A stretch of DNA of 64,000 nt from Thiotrichaceae bacterium UBA4486 (GCA_002389045.1 DGNS01000008.1:30474-94473); one strand, 5' to 3'. Shown: positions 51,906 through 60,595, numbered from the stretch's first letter. A program made the numbers and translations. Notes: a model not told the origin generated them from the letters alone.

Positions 51906-52526
51906 TTACTTGGAGTAAAGTTCGACGACCAGTTGTTCATTGATGTCGGATGGCAAGTCACTGCGGTCGGGGACAGTCTTGAAAATGCCCTGCATTTTTT
52001 TCGGATCCACATCGACCCACTCGGGGAAACCGACCTGCTCTGCAACAGACAGGGCATCCTGTATACGTACCTGCTTCCTGCTCTTCTCACGAATAGCCAC
52101 CACGTCTTCGGCCTTGACCATGTAGGACGGGATGTTGATAGTTTTACCATTTACCTGGATTGCCTTGTGACTGACCAGCTGCCTGGCTTCAGTCCGGGTA
52201 GAACCAAAGCCCATACGATAAACAATATTATCCAGTCGACATTCGAGGATCTGCAGAAGGTTTTCCCCGGTAGAGCCCTTTCTGCGAGCCGCTTCCTTGT
52301 AATATTTGCGAAACTGTTTTTCGAGAATTCCGTAGATTCTTCTGAGTTTCTGCTTTTCCCGCAACTGCAAACCATAGTCTGACAGCCGCTTGCCCTTGCC
52401 ACCATGCTGACCCGGCGCCTTGTCAATCTGGCATTTGGATTCCAGTGGACGCGCGCGGCTTTTCAGCAGCAGGTCTGTTCCTTCACGTCGGCTGAGTTTG
52501 CATTTTGGTCCCAGATATCTTGCCAT
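51906..52526 (-). CDS. rpsD: 30S ribosomal protein S4
   Basis: 206 residues from MARYLGPKCKLSRREG; an upstream in-frame extension to 52568 overlaps rpsK and is not family-like. The S4 RNA-binding domain (about 95-160) includes RLDNIVYRMGFGSTRTEARQLVSH. Initiates 30S assembly; in E. coli S4 represses the alpha operon, and this gene sits in the same position. Confidence 0.96.
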   Translation of the reverse strand: MARYLGPKCKLSRREGTDLLLKSRARPLESKCQIDKAPGQHGGKGKRLSDYGLQLREKQKLRRIYGILEKQFRKYYKEAARRKGSTGENLLQILECRLDNIVYRMGFGSTRTEARQLVSHKAIQVNGKTINIPSYMVKAEDVVAIREKSRKQVRIQDALSVAEQVGFPEWVDVDPKKMQGIFKTVPDRSDLPSDINEQLVVELYSK

Positions 52527-52537
52527 TCGTCTATCCT

Positions 52538-52933
52538 CTAAACTCTGCGTTTCTTCGGCGGACGACAACCATTATGTGGAATGGGCGTCACGTCGGAAAT
52601 ATTGGTGATCTTGAAGCCGAGCCCGTTCAAGGCTCTTACGGCAGACTCACGTCCGGGTCCCGGGCCCTTGACGAATACCTCAAGGTTTTTCATGCCGAAT
52701 TCAAGTGCGGTCTCACCGGCCTTGGTGGATGCTACCTGGGCGGCAAATGGCGTGCTTTTTCTTGAACCGCGAAAACCGCTGCCACCGGAAGTGGCCCAGG
52801 CCAGAGTATTACCCTGGCGATCGGTTATGGTCACGATAGTATTATTGAAGGACGCGTGAATATGCGCCACACCGTCGACTACGTGCTTGCGGGTTTTCTT
52901 TCGCGTTGATCGAGCTGCTGCTGCTTTTGCCAT
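52538..52933 (-). CDS. rpsK: 30S ribosomal protein S11
   Basis: 131 residues. Blocks HIHASFNNTIVTITDRQGN, SSGGSGFRGSRKSTPFAAQ-type here as SGGSGFRGSRKSTPFAAQVA, and the basic C-terminus NGCRPPKKRRV. Lies on the 30S platform near the mRNA exit. 21 nt downstream of rpsM. Confidence 0.97.
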   Translation of the reverse strand: MAKAAAARSTRKKTRKHVVDGVAHIHASFNNTIVTITDRQGNTLAWATSGGSGFRGSRKSTPFAAQVASTKAGETALEFGMKNLEVFVKGPGPGRESAVRALNGLGFKITNISDVTPIPHNGCRPPKKRRV

Positions 52934-52954
52934 TGATGATTACCTGATATCAGT

Positions 52955-53311
52955 CTATTTTTTAACCATTCTGCGTGGGCCCTTGCGGGTACGCGCGTTC
53001 GTGCGTGTTCTCTGACCGCGCAATGGCAATCCGCGTCTGTGACGGATACCACGGTTGCAACCGAGATCCATCAAGCGCTTGATATTCATTGAAATCTCAC
53101 GACGAAGATCACCTTCGATGTTGAATTTCGCGACTTCGCCGCGAACCTTGTCCAGATCTTCCTCATTGAGGGTGTTAACCCGGGTAGCCGGACTGATACC
53201 AATGGCATCGCAGATCCCCAGGGAACGGGTACGCCCGATTCCATAGATATAGGTCAATGCGATACTCAAATGCTTGTTGTCCGGTATATTTACGCCTGCA
53301 ATACGTGCCAT
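52955..53311 (-). CDS. rpsM: 30S ribosomal protein S13
   Basis: 118 residues. MARIAGVNIPDNK start, LTYIYGIGRTRS, and the C-terminal tail RGLPLRGQRTRTNARTRKGP which reaches the P-site tRNA. First gene of the alpha operon after rpmJ. Confidence 0.97.
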   Translation of the reverse strand: MARIAGVNIPDNKHLSIALTYIYGIGRTRSLGICDAIGISPATRVNTLNEEDLDKVRGEVAKFNIEGDLRREISMNIKRLMDLGCNRGIRHRRGLPLRGQRTRTNARTRKGPRRMVKK

Positions 53312-53332
53312 ATTAGTTTCTCCGGGATCGGT

Positions 53333-53446
53333 TTATCCCTGCCGTTGTTTATGTCTTGGATCCGAACATATGACGCGAACCACGCCGCCGCGCTTGATGA
53401 TCCGGCAGTTTCGACAGATTTTTTTCACTGATGCTCTAACTTTCAT
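53333..53446 (-). CDS. rpmJ: 50S ribosomal protein L36
   Basis: 37 residues, found by direct reading: MKVRASVKKICRNC, then a closing CSDPRHKQRQG. The ligand set C11, C14, C27, H32 is complete, so this is the zinc-binding (C+) form. An AGGAGATCG site lies upstream. Located between secY and rpsM as in most gammaproteobacteria. Confidence 0.95.
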   Translation of the reverse strand: MKVRASVKKICRNCRIIKRGGVVRVICSDPRHKQRQG

Positions 53447-53464
53447 AATCGATCTCCTGGTCGA

Positions 53465-54796
53465 TCAGCGACGACCGTGGCGCTTGAGATTGGCCTTCTT
53501 TAACAGGCCGTCATATTGATGCGACATCAAGTGGGCCTGCAGCTGAGACATAAAATCCATGACTACAACCACGATAATCAGCAATGATGTACCACCGAAA
53601 TAGAATGGCACATTAAACTCCAGAATCAGAAATTCCGGCAGCAAACAGATAATGGTGATATAGGTTGCCCCCGCCATCGTCAACTTGGTGAGAACACCAT
53701 CCAGATAATTGGACGTCTGTTCACCCGGCCGCATGCCCGGAATAAAGGCACCCTGCTTTTTAAGGTTATCCGCAGTTTCTTTCGGATCAAACATCATGGC
53801 CGTGTAGAAAAAGCAGAAAAATATTATAAATCCCGCATACAGCAGAACGTAGGTCAACTGCCCCGGGGACAGGTGATTGGTGACAATATCCTGCATCCAG
53901 CGCATGCCTTCACCCTGCGCGAACCAGCCGGCGAGCGTCGCCGGAAATAAAATAATGCTTGACGCGAAGATTGGTGGAATCACACCGGCCATGTTCAGTT
54001 TCAGCGGCAGATGGCTGGACTGACCGGCATACATTTTCCGGCCCATTTGCCGCTTCGGATAATTAACCGTGATCCGGCGCTGGCCACGTTCGATAAATAC
54101 AACAATACCCGTCACAACGATGGCCAGTGCAAACAGCACCATGACACCGAACAGATGCATTTCCCCGGTTCGTGACAGTTCCAGTGTACCGGCGATTGCT
54201 GACGGCAGACCGGCGACGATACCGGCAAAAATGATCATGGAAATGCCGTTACCTACACCCCTTTCAGTGATTTGCTCGCCCAGCCACATCAGAAACATGG
54301 TACCGGTTACCAGTGATGTCACTGCAGTAACCCGAAAACCCATGCCGGGGTCCATCACTACGTTCTGTCCTTCCAGGGCAATTGAAACACCGATGGCCTG
54401 AAAGGTCGCCAGCACTACCGTGCCCCAGCGCGTATACTGGGTAATCTTCCTGCGGCCCTGTTCACCTTCCTTGCGTAACTGTTTCAGTTTTGGCTCAACC
54501 ACCGTCAGCAATTGCATGATAATGGAAGCCGAAATGTAGGGCATGATCCCCAGCGCCACTACTGACAGCCGTTCCAGCGCCCCACCGGAAAACATGTTAA
54601 ACATATCCAGAATTGTTCCTGATTGCTGGCTGAACATGTCCGCCAGGCGATCCGGATCAATACCCGGGACCGGTATGTAGGTACATACCCGATAAACAAA
54701 CAGCGCAAAGATGACGAAAAAGATTCGTTGTCTCAGCTCGGTCAGCTTGCCTATGCCGGCGATACCGCCGGGGATTGTCGGGGTCCGTGCTGACAT
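53465..54796 (-). CDS. secY: Protein translocase subunit SecY
   Basis: 443 residues, ten transmembrane helices. Core of the SecYEG channel: YIPVPGIDP with the early loop, MPYISASIIMQLL in helix 2, the GIVAGLPSAI and GQSSHLPLKLNMAGVIPPIFASSI segments, and the cytoplasmic loop KKQGAFIPGMRPGEQT before helices 9 and 10. Last gene of the spc operon apart from rpmJ. Confidence 0.97.
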   Translation of the reverse strand: MSARTPTIPGGIAGIGKLTELRQRIFFVIFALFVYRVCTYIPVPGIDPDRLADMFSQQSGTILDMFNMFSGGALERLSVVALGIMPYISASIIMQLLTVVEPKLKQLRKEGEQGRRKITQYTRWGTVVLATFQAIGVSIALEGQNVVMDPGMGFRVTAVTSLVTGTMFLMWLGEQITERGVGNGISMIIFAGIVAGLPSAIAGTLELSRTGEMHLFGVMVLFALAIVVTGIVVFIERGQRRITVNYPKRQMGRKMYAGQSSHLPLKLNMAGVIPPIFASSIILFPATLAGWFAQGEGMRWMQDIVTNHLSPGQLTYVLLYAGFIIFFCFFYTAMMFDPKETADNLKKQGAFIPGMRPGEQTSNYLDGVLTKLTMAGATYITIICLLPEFLILEFNVPFYFGGTSLLIIVVVVMDFMSQLQAHLMSHQYDGLLKKANLKRHGRR

Positions 54797-55230
54797 CAGT
54801 CCTCTATCTTGCCCCCGGCAGCTTCGATCGCCGCACGCGCACCCTTCGTAACCCTGATGCTCTTGACAGTAACAGCACGGGTGATTTCACCGGATGCAAA
54901 AATTTTTGCTCTCTTGATGCTCGCCGATACCAGGTTGGCCTTCTTCAGAGCGGCCATATCCACTGTATCCACTTCGAGCCCGTTCAGTTCGTGCAGTCGG
55001 ATTTCCGCAGTTTGCCTGGCCAGAATCGAACGGAATCCGACCTTCGGCAATCGCCGCTGTAATGGCATCTGACCGCCTTCAAAACCAACCTTGGTATAGC
55101 CGCCCGATCGCGACTTCTGCCCCTTGTGTCCGCGACCGCCAGTCTTGCCCAGACCGGAACCAGCACCACGGCCGGGACGTTTGGCTGCAGTTTTTGCACC
55201 ATCAGCGGGTTTAATTGTATTCAATCTCAT
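54796..55230 (-). CDS. rplO: 50S ribosomal protein L15
   Basis: 144 residues. Gly/Arg-rich N-terminus (KRPGRGAGSGLGKTGGRGHKGQKSRSGG), FEGGQMPLQRRLPK, and the C-terminal globular part. Late-assembly protein of the large subunit. Its stop codon abuts the secY start. Confidence 0.97.
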   Translation of the reverse strand: MRLNTIKPADGAKTAAKRPGRGAGSGLGKTGGRGHKGQKSRSGGYTKVGFEGGQMPLQRRLPKVGFRSILARQTAEIRLHELNGLEVDTVDMAALKKANLVSASIKRAKIFASGEITRAVTVKSIRVTKGARAAIEAAGGKIED

Positions 55231-55422
55231 CTAGCTTTCCTCGACGGCGAGAAGGTAGGATACCTTGTTAATCATGCCACGATTCTCCGCAGTATCCTTG
55301 ACGGTTACAGTCTGGCCTATGCGTCTGAGACCAAGACCGCTCACACAAGCCTTGTGACCCGCCAGCCGTTTGGCCAGGCTCCTTTTCAGGGTTACCTTCA
55401 GTTCTTTGCTATTCGTTGCCAT
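55231..55422 (-). CDS. rpmD: 50S ribosomal protein L30
   Basis: 63 residues; LKVTLKRSLAKRLAGHKACVSGLGLRRIGQTV pattern and closing MINKVSYLLAVEE. Bacterial short form without the eukaryotic extension. Directly adjacent to rplO (no gap). Confidence 0.95.
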   Translation of the reverse strand: MATNSKELKVTLKRSLAKRLAGHKACVSGLGLRRIGQTVTVKDTAENRGMINKVSYLLAVEES

Positions 55423-55424
55423 AA

Positions 55425-55931
55425 TCAGGATGTAATCTCTTCAACTGATTTGCCGCGCTTGGCTGCGATATGCTCGGGTGATGCAATCGCCGCCAGCCCC
55501 TTGATGGTTGCCCTTACCACGTTGATTGGATTCGGAGAACCGATCGACTTGGCAAGAATATTATGTACACCCAGTACCTCGAACACGGCACGCATCGGTC
55601 CGCCGGCGATAATGCCGGTACCTTCCGAAGCCGGCTGCATGAAAATCTTCGCCGCGCCATGACGTGCAGTCACAGCATAGTGAATGGTCTCACCGTCCAG
55701 CGGCACGCTGACCATGTTGCGGCGGGCGCTTTCCATTGCTTTTTGTATGGCGATTGGCACCTCACGCGCCTTGCCACGGCCGAAACCGACGCGGCCATTT
55801 CCGTCACCTACCACGGTTAACGCGGTAAATCCGAACTGCCGTCCGCCCTTGACTACCTTGGCGACGCGATTGACCGAAACCAGCTTTTCCAGAAGGTCCG
55901 ATCCGCTTGAATAACTCTCAGCTACTGCCAT
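55425..55931 (-). CDS. rpsE: 30S ribosomal protein S5
   Basis: 168 residues. N-terminal dsRBD-like part with VVKGGRQFGFTALTVVGDGNG, then the GRGKAREVPIAIQKAMESAR stretch and the GGPMRAVFEVLGVHNILAKSIGSPN block. Placed at the mRNA entry channel; mutations here affect decoding fidelity in E. coli. Confidence 0.97.
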   Translation of the reverse strand: MAVAESYSSGSDLLEKLVSVNRVAKVVKGGRQFGFTALTVVGDGNGRVGFGRGKAREVPIAIQKAMESARRNMVSVPLDGETIHYAVTARHGAAKIFMQPASEGTGIIAGGPMRAVFEVLGVHNILAKSIGSPNPINVVRATIKGLAAIASPEHIAAKRGKSVEEITS

Positions 55932-55943
55932 ATCTTCACCTGT

Positions 55944-56297
55944 TTAAAATTCAATGCCGTTTTCACGCGCTGCATCCGCAAGTGCCTTGACGCGTCCGTG
56001 ATACTTGAAACCGGAACGATCAAAGGCCACATTTGTGATCCCGGCCGCCCTGGCGCGCTCTGCCAGAATCCTGCCAACGATCATGGCAGCTTCAACGTTG
56101 CCGGTGTTTTTCACCTGTGACCTTATTTCCTTGTCAATCGTTGATGCACTGGTAATGACGCTGGAGGAATCCGGCGAAATAATCTGCGCATATAAATGTC
56201 GAGGCGTACGGTAAATACACAGGCGATTGACGCGCAGACGTTTGATCTGCGACCTGGTTTTTCTTGCTCTTCTCAGTCGTGCTTGTTTCTTGTTCAT
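55944..56297 (-). CDS. rplR: 50S ribosomal protein L18
   Basis: 117 residues. Basic N-terminus, RLCIYRTPRHLYAQII, and FDRSGFKYHGRVKALADAARENGIEF at the end. Binds 5S rRNA with L5. 6 nt after rplF. Confidence 0.97.
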   Translation of the reverse strand: MNKKQARLRRARKTRSQIKRLRVNRLCIYRTPRHLYAQIISPDSSSVITSASTIDKEIRSQVKNTGNVEAAMIVGRILAERARAAGITNVAFDRSGFKYHGRVKALADAARENGIEF

Positions 56298-56303
56298 AAA
56301 TAT

Positions 56304-56837
56304 CTAGCTCTTCTTGGCTTCCTTACGGAGGATACGCTCATCGGAATAACGAACGCCCTTGCCCTTATAAGGTTCAGGTGGGCGCCAGGCACGAATTTCG
56401 GCCGCCACCTGCCCGACTTTCTGTTTATCAATCCCTTTCACTACAATCTCCGTCTGTGTAGGCGTCTCGATAGTGATGCCTTCCGGTATTTCATAGTTAA
56501 CCGGATGTGAAAAACCCAGTGTCAGATTCAGAACCTTACCCTGTGCCTGGGCACGGTATCCAACGCCGGTAATATTCAGTTTTTTCTCAAACCCCTCGCT
56601 GACACCCTTGACCAGATTCTGAATCAGTGCCCGTGTGGTACCGGACAGTGCCTTGGCAGACTTGGAGTTGTTATTCGCCTTGAAACTCAGGGAGTCTTCT
56701 TCCTGTGTCACGCTGACCAACGCATGAATCTTATGTGAAAGTTCACCCATGCTGCCCTTGACGGTAATATCCCGCTCATCGATGTTGACATTGACACCGG
56801 AGGGGATTGTTACAGGGTATTTAGCAATTCTGGACAT
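56304..56837 (-). CDS. rplF: 50S ribosomal protein L6
   Basis: 177 residues. Two duplicated alpha/beta domains; VGYRAQAQGKVLNLTLGFSHPV and the closing PEPYKGKGVRYSDERILRKEAKKS. Near the sarcin-ricin loop. Confidence 0.97.
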   Translation of the reverse strand: MSRIAKYPVTIPSGVNVNIDERDITVKGSMGELSHKIHALVSVTQEEDSLSFKANNNSKSAKALSGTTRALIQNLVKGVSEGFEKKLNITGVGYRAQAQGKVLNLTLGFSHPVNYEIPEGITIETPTQTEIVVKGIDKQKVGQVAAEIRAWRPPEPYKGKGVRYSDERILRKEAKKS

Positions 56838-56849
56838 TGTTTTATCCTG

Positions 56850-57245
56850 TCAGGAAATGTAACAAAGGATTTCACCGCCGAGTCCCTGATCGCGTGCTGA
56901 TTTATCGGTCATAACACCACTGGATGTCGAGACAATGGCAGTACCATAACCGCCAAGAATTTTCGGCAAATCATCCCGGGAACAGTACTTTCTCAGACTT
57001 GGCTTGCTGACTCTTTCCAGCCTGTCGATTACCGGTTTACCCTCGAAATATTTAAGCTCGATATTCAACGTCGGTTTGCCATTATTTTCCGTAACGCTGA
57101 AGTCACTGATGTAGCCCTCTTCTTTCAGCGTCTGCGAAATAGCAGCCTTGAGCCTTGAGGCGGGCATGGCAACAGAGCGTTTTTCACGCTCGAGTCCATT
57201 CCTGATCCGGGTCAACATGTCTGCAATGGGGTCCTGCATGCTCAT
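56850..57245 (-). CDS. rpsH: 30S ribosomal protein S8
   Basis: 131 residues; DPIADMLTRIRNGLE start and the C-terminal GIAVVSTSKGVMTD-type block seen as GTAIVSTSSGVMTDKSARDQGLGGEILCY. In E. coli, S8 represses the spc operon by binding near rplE. The gap before it (57246-57395) holds an inverted-repeat element. Confidence 0.97.
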   Translation of the reverse strand: MSMQDPIADMLTRIRNGLEREKRSVAMPASRLKAAISQTLKEEGYISDFSVTENNGKPTLNIELKYFEGKPVIDRLERVSKPSLRKYCSRDDLPKILGGYGTAIVSTSSGVMTDKSARDQGLGGEILCYIS

Positions 57246-57395
57246 GAGATTAACTCCAGGCTACAAGCAACCAGCCACAAGCCACAAGATTTTCCGGCTC
57301 GTGAATTACCTGTAGCTTCGTTTTTTGTGTATGTAACGTTCATTCTTTATATGCTTTCTCTAGTTGCTAGTAGCTAATTGCTTGTAGCTATGTTT
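57246..57395. repeat. Imperfect inverted-repeat element between rpsN and rpsH
   Basis: 150 nt in an operon otherwise packed with 0-30 nt gaps. The outer arms 57259-57288 (GGCTACAAGCAACCAGCCAC...) and 57361-57390 (reverse complement AGCTACAAGCAATTAGCTAC...) match in 23 of 30 positions. The centre is AT-rich with a T6 run. It resembles a small non-autonomous or REP-like insertion. Related short TAGCTA/GGCTAA repeats are in the rplX-rplE gap at 58264-58300. Confidence 0.6.
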
Positions 57396-57701
57396 TTACC
57401 AACTCGCCTTGACCAGACCAGGTACATCACCGCGCATGGCGGCTTCCCGCAGCTTGTTACGACCCAGTCCGAACTTACGGTAGTAACCATGTGGGCGACC
57501 GGTCAGTTTGCAGCGATTACGCAGGCGTGATGGACTGCCGTCACGTGGCAACTTGTTCAGTCTGTCGCGTGCGTCTCTACGCTCTTCTTCACTCACGCCG
57601 GGGTCCTTGATGATCGTCTTGAGATCGGTACGTTTACCTGCATATTTCCTGACCAGGCGGATGCGCTTCAGCTCGCGGTTTACCATTGATTTTTTTGCCA
57701 T
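57396..57701 (-). CDS. rpsN: 30S ribosomal protein S14
   Basis: 101 residues, long zinc-free (C-) form as in E. coli: MAKKSMVNRELKRIRLVRKY start and RCKLTGRPHGYYRKFGLGRN with a single Cys, no CxxC pairs, ending GLVKASW. Head-domain protein. 11 nt after rplE. Confidence 0.97.
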   Translation of the reverse strand: MAKKSMVNRELKRIRLVRKYAGKRTDLKTIIKDPGVSEEERRDARDRLNKLPRDGSPSRLRNRCKLTGRPHGYYRKFGLGRNKLREAAMRGDVPGLVKASW

Positions 57702-57712
57702 AAAAGCCTCTT

Positions 57713-58252
57713 TTAACTCCGCAACGGAAAATGAAATGCACTCAGCAGTGCCTTGCCTTCATCGTCAGTTCCTGCCGTTGTTGTAATAGTGATATCCATA
57801 CCACGGATTTTATCAATCTTGTCGTATTCGATTTCCGGAAAAATGATCTGTTCCTTGATTCCCAGGCTGTAGTTACCCCGACCATCAAACGATTTGGGAC
57901 TGAAGCCGCGAAAATCACGGATTCTGGGGATAGCAACGCTGATCAGACGATCCAGAAACTCATACATACGTTCGCGTCTGAGCGTCACCTTGACACCATT
58001 TGGATATCCTTCCCGGATCTTGAAATTGGATACCGATTTGCGGGCATAGGTTATCAGCGGTTTCTGGCCGGTGATTTTTTCCAGATCGCCGGCAGCATTC
58101 TGGATGACTTTTTTGTCCGCCACGGCGTCACCAACACCCATATTCAGGGTGATCTTGGTGATCTTCGGCACCTGCATCACGGACTTGTAACCATACTGCT
58201 CCTTCAGTGCCGGCAAGACCTTCTCATTGTAGTATTCCTGTAATCTCGACAT
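57713..58252 (-). CDS. rplE: 50S ribosomal protein L5
   Basis: 179 residues; VPKITKITLNMGVGDAVADKK, QKPLITYARKSVSNFKIREG, GNYSLGIKEQIIFPEI and MDITITTTAGTDDE. Binds 5S rRNA and forms bridge B1b. A 48-nt gap with TAGCTA-type repeats precedes it. Confidence 0.97.
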   Translation of the reverse strand: MSRLQEYYNEKVLPALKEQYGYKSVMQVPKITKITLNMGVGDAVADKKVIQNAAGDLEKITGQKPLITYARKSVSNFKIREGYPNGVKVTLRRERMYEFLDRLISVAIPRIRDFRGFSPKSFDGRGNYSLGIKEQIIFPEIEYDKIDKIRGMDITITTTAGTDDEGKALLSAFHFPLRS

Positions 58253-58263
58253 AATATTTCTTT

Positions 58264-58300
58264 ACTATTCGCTAATAGCTATTGGCTAATGGCTGTTGTT
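58264..58300. repeat. Short GCTAATRGCTATTGGCT repeats between rplX and rplE
   Basis: On the plus strand TTCGCTAATAGCTATTGG followed by CTAATGGCTGTTG: near-tandem units of about 12-13 nt with internal dyads (TAGCTA). Similar in composition to the arms of the 57246-57395 element. Confidence 0.45.
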
Positions 58301-58621
58301 TTATACATCAACAACTTCGTTGTTGGATTTGAAAAACCGTACCTTCTGGCCATCCTCAAGAAAACGGAATCCGACACGGTCGGCCTTGTTGGTCACCGGA
58401 TTCCAGATAGCTACATTGGATATATGCAAGGGGGCCTCTTTCTCAACAATACCGCCCGGCACACCCTGCATGGGGTTACCCTTGGTATGACGCTTGACCA
58501 TATTGATATTCTCGACAATCACCTTGTCCTCGTCTTTAAGAACATTGAGTACTACACCGCGCTTGCCCTTGTCCCGGCCGGTCAAAACCGTGACTTCATC
58601 ACCTTTGCGAATTTTCTGCAT
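58301..58621 (-). CDS. rplX: 50S ribosomal protein L24
   Basis: 106 residues. KOW motif in GDEVTVLTGRDKGKRGVVLNV, then VIVENINMVKRHTKGNPMQG and the bacterial C-terminal tail. Early assembly initiator for the large subunit. 3 nt after rplN. Confidence 0.97.
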   Translation of the reverse strand: MQKIRKGDEVTVLTGRDKGKRGVVLNVLKDEDKVIVENINMVKRHTKGNPMQGVPGGIVEKEAPLHISNVAIWNPVTNKADRVGFRFLEDGQKVRFFKSNNEVVDV

Positions 58622-58624
58622 GTT

Positions 58625-58993
58625 CTAGAGTACCTCCGGCGCCAGTGATACGATCTTCATGAACTGTTCACCGCGTAACTCTCTGGTAACCGGTCCGAAG
58701 ATTCGCGTACCAATAGGCTGCAACTGGTTGTTCAGCAATACCGCGGCATTACTGTCAAAGCGGATCAGTGAACCGTCCGGTCTGCGTACCCCGTGCCTGG
58801 TCCTGACCACGACCGCGTTATAGAGCTCGCCTTTCTTGACCTTGCCACGCGGAATGGCTTCCTTCACGGTGACCTTGATGACATCACCGACTCCGGCGTA
58901 ACGGCGCTTGGAACCACCAAGCACCTTGACGCACATCAAACGACGCGCACCGCTGTTGTCGGCCGCATCAAGCATGGTTTGCATCTGTATCAT
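58625..58993 (-). CDS. rplN: 50S ribosomal protein L14
   Basis: 122 residues, exact bacterial length. MIQMQTMLDAADNSGAR, LMCVKVLGGSKRRYAGVGDVI and the closing KIVSLAPEVL. Forms bridge B8 and binds the silencing factor RsfS. First gene of the spc operon in the E. coli sense. Confidence 0.98.
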   Translation of the reverse strand: MIQMQTMLDAADNSGARRLMCVKVLGGSKRRYAGVGDVIKVTVKEAIPRGKVKKGELYNAVVVRTRHGVRRPDGSLIRFDSNAAVLLNNQLQPIGTRIFGPVTRELRGEQFMKIVSLAPEVL

Positions 58994-59025
58994 GTGCGTA
59001 CTCCGTAATCTTTCATGATATAAAT

Positions 59026-59295
59026 CTATATTTCCTGGGATCTGGCAATGACCTTCTGTAATCGCCAGGACTTGTTTTTTGACAGTGGACGGGATGACTC
59101 GATAATTACGGTGTCACCCTCGTTGCATTCGTTGTTTTCATCATGCGCCATGAGCCTGGTGGTCCGGGTATAATATTTCCCGTAGAGATCATGTTTTACA
59201 GTACGTTTTATCTGTACCGAGATGGTTTTTTCCATCTTGTTGCTCACCACAACCCCGGTCAGCGTCTTTGCTGGATTTGCTGTTTCAATCATCAA
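59026..59295 (-). CDS. rpsQ: 30S ribosomal protein S17
   Basis: 89 residues. OB-fold: LTGVVVSNKMEKTISVQIKR, then HDENNECNEGDTVIIESSRPLSKNKSWRL. Last gene of the S10 operon; overlaps rpmC by 4 nt. Confidence 0.97.
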   Translation of the reverse strand: MMIETANPAKTLTGVVVSNKMEKTISVQIKRTVKHDLYGKYYTRTTRLMAHDENNECNEGDTVIIESSRPLSKNKSWRLQKVIARSQEI

Positions 59296-59489
59296 GCATC
59301 ACCCGATGTTTTTTCATTTAATATGGTTTTGATCCGTGCGATTTCCCGACGAACCCTTTTTACGTCACTGGGTCTGCTTAACTGGCCGGAACCGCGCTGC
59401 ATACGCAGATTGAATTGCTCACGCAAAAGGTCCAGCATCTCCTTGTTGAGATCTTCCTGTGATTTTGCTCTTAATTCCGCCGCTTTCAT
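59292..59489 (-). CDS. rpmC: 50S ribosomal protein L29
   Basis: 65 residues; helical hairpin MKAAELRAKSQEDLNKEMLDL and QRGSGQLSRPSDVKRVRREIARIKT. Near the tunnel exit beside L23. Overlaps rplP by one base and rpsQ by four. Confidence 0.96.
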   Translation of the reverse strand: MKAAELRAKSQEDLNKEMLDLLREQFNLRMQRGSGQLSRPSDVKRVRREIARIKTILNEKTSGDA

Positions 59490-59902
59490 TACAGTACGTT
59501 CCTGTGCACGAATGTGGTTTTTACGGGTAGCTTGGCCGCAGCCAGGGTAAAGGCTTCACGGGCGAGCTCTTCAGGGATACCCTCGATCTCATAGAGCATG
59601 CGTCCTGGCTGTATCTGTGCTACCCAGTACTCGACATTACCCTTGCCCTTGCCCTGACGAACTTCCAGGGGTTTTTTGGTGATGGGTTTGTCAGGAAAAA
59701 TACGAATCCAGATCTTGGCGCCACGTTTTACCTTGCGGGTGACTGCACGACGCGCGGCCTCAATCTGTCGCGAGGTGATTCTGCCACGCCCTACCGCTTT
59801 CAGACCGAATTCACCAAAACTGACCTTGTTGGCAATAGTAGCCTCTCCGCGGTTGCGGCCCTTGAACTGTTTTCTGAATTTTGTTCGTTTGGGTTGTAAC
59901 AC
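59489..59902 (-). CDS. rplP: 50S ribosomal protein L16
   Basis: 137 residues. MLQPKRTKFRKQFKGRNRG start, GRITSRQIEAARRAVTR, and GKGKGNVEYWVAQIQPGRMLYE. Organises the A-site region. In E. coli it bears a hydroxylated Arg; the equivalent R in this conserved stretch is present. Confidence 0.97.
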   Translation of the reverse strand: MLQPKRTKFRKQFKGRNRGEATIANKVSFGEFGLKAVGRGRITSRQIEAARRAVTRKVKRGAKIWIRIFPDKPITKKPLEVRQGKGKGNVEYWVAQIQPGRMLYEIEGIPEELAREAFTLAAAKLPVKTTFVHRNVL

Positions 59903-59911
59903 AATTAACTC

Positions 59912-60595
59912 CTAGGATTCGTTTGCTGCCGCTTCGGTGCTTTCTTCTTCACTGCCACTGTCGGATTTGCCGAAAACCTCACCCTTGAATATCCATACCT
60001 TGACACCGATAACGCCATAGGTGGTTCGGGCCTCGGCAACACCGTAATCGATATCAGCACGCAGGGTATGCAATGGTACACGTCCCTCGCGATACCATTC
60101 GGAACGGGCAATTTCCGCCCCGTTCAGGCGACCGGCGACATTGATGCGAATACCCAGCGCACCCAGACGCATGGTATTGGTCACGGCTCGCTTCATGGCG
60201 CGGCGGAACATGATTCGTCGTTCAATCTGCTGGGCCACACTTTCAGCAACCAGATAGGCATCCAGTTCCGGTTTGCGAATTTCCTCGACACTGATGTGTG
60301 CCGGAACACCCATCATGGTGGCGACTTCCTGGCGGAGCTTCTCGATATCTTCGCCTTTCTTGCCAATGACGATACCTGGACGCGCAGTATGTATGATGAC
60401 CCGTGCGTTGTTGGCCGGCCGCTCAATCTGGATGCGGCTGACCGAGGCATTGGCGAGTTTCTTTCTGAGAAATTCGCGTACCTCGAGATCGATATGTAGA
60501 TAATTCGCATAATCATGGGTATTTGCATACCACTTGGACGTCCAGTCCTTGATGATGCCCAGACGAATTCCTGTTGGATGTACTTTCTGACCCAT
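59912..60595 (-). CDS. rpsC: 30S ribosomal protein S3
   Basis: 227 residues. KH domain with PGIVIGKKGEDIEKLR (GxxG loop), then the C-terminal domain with GRLNGAEIARSEWYREGRVPLHTLRADIDYG. Forms the mRNA entry gate with S4 and S5. The acidic Ser/Glu-rich C-terminal tail is an ordinary variation. Confidence 0.97.
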   Translation of the reverse strand: MGQKVHPTGIRLGIIKDWTSKWYANTHDYANYLHIDLEVREFLRKKLANASVSRIQIERPANNARVIIHTARPGIVIGKKGEDIEKLRQEVATMMGVPAHISVEEIRKPELDAYLVAESVAQQIERRIMFRRAMKRAVTNTMRLGALGIRINVAGRLNGAEIARSEWYREGRVPLHTLRADIDYGVAEARTTYGVIGVKVWIFKGEVFGKSDSGSEEESTEAAANES

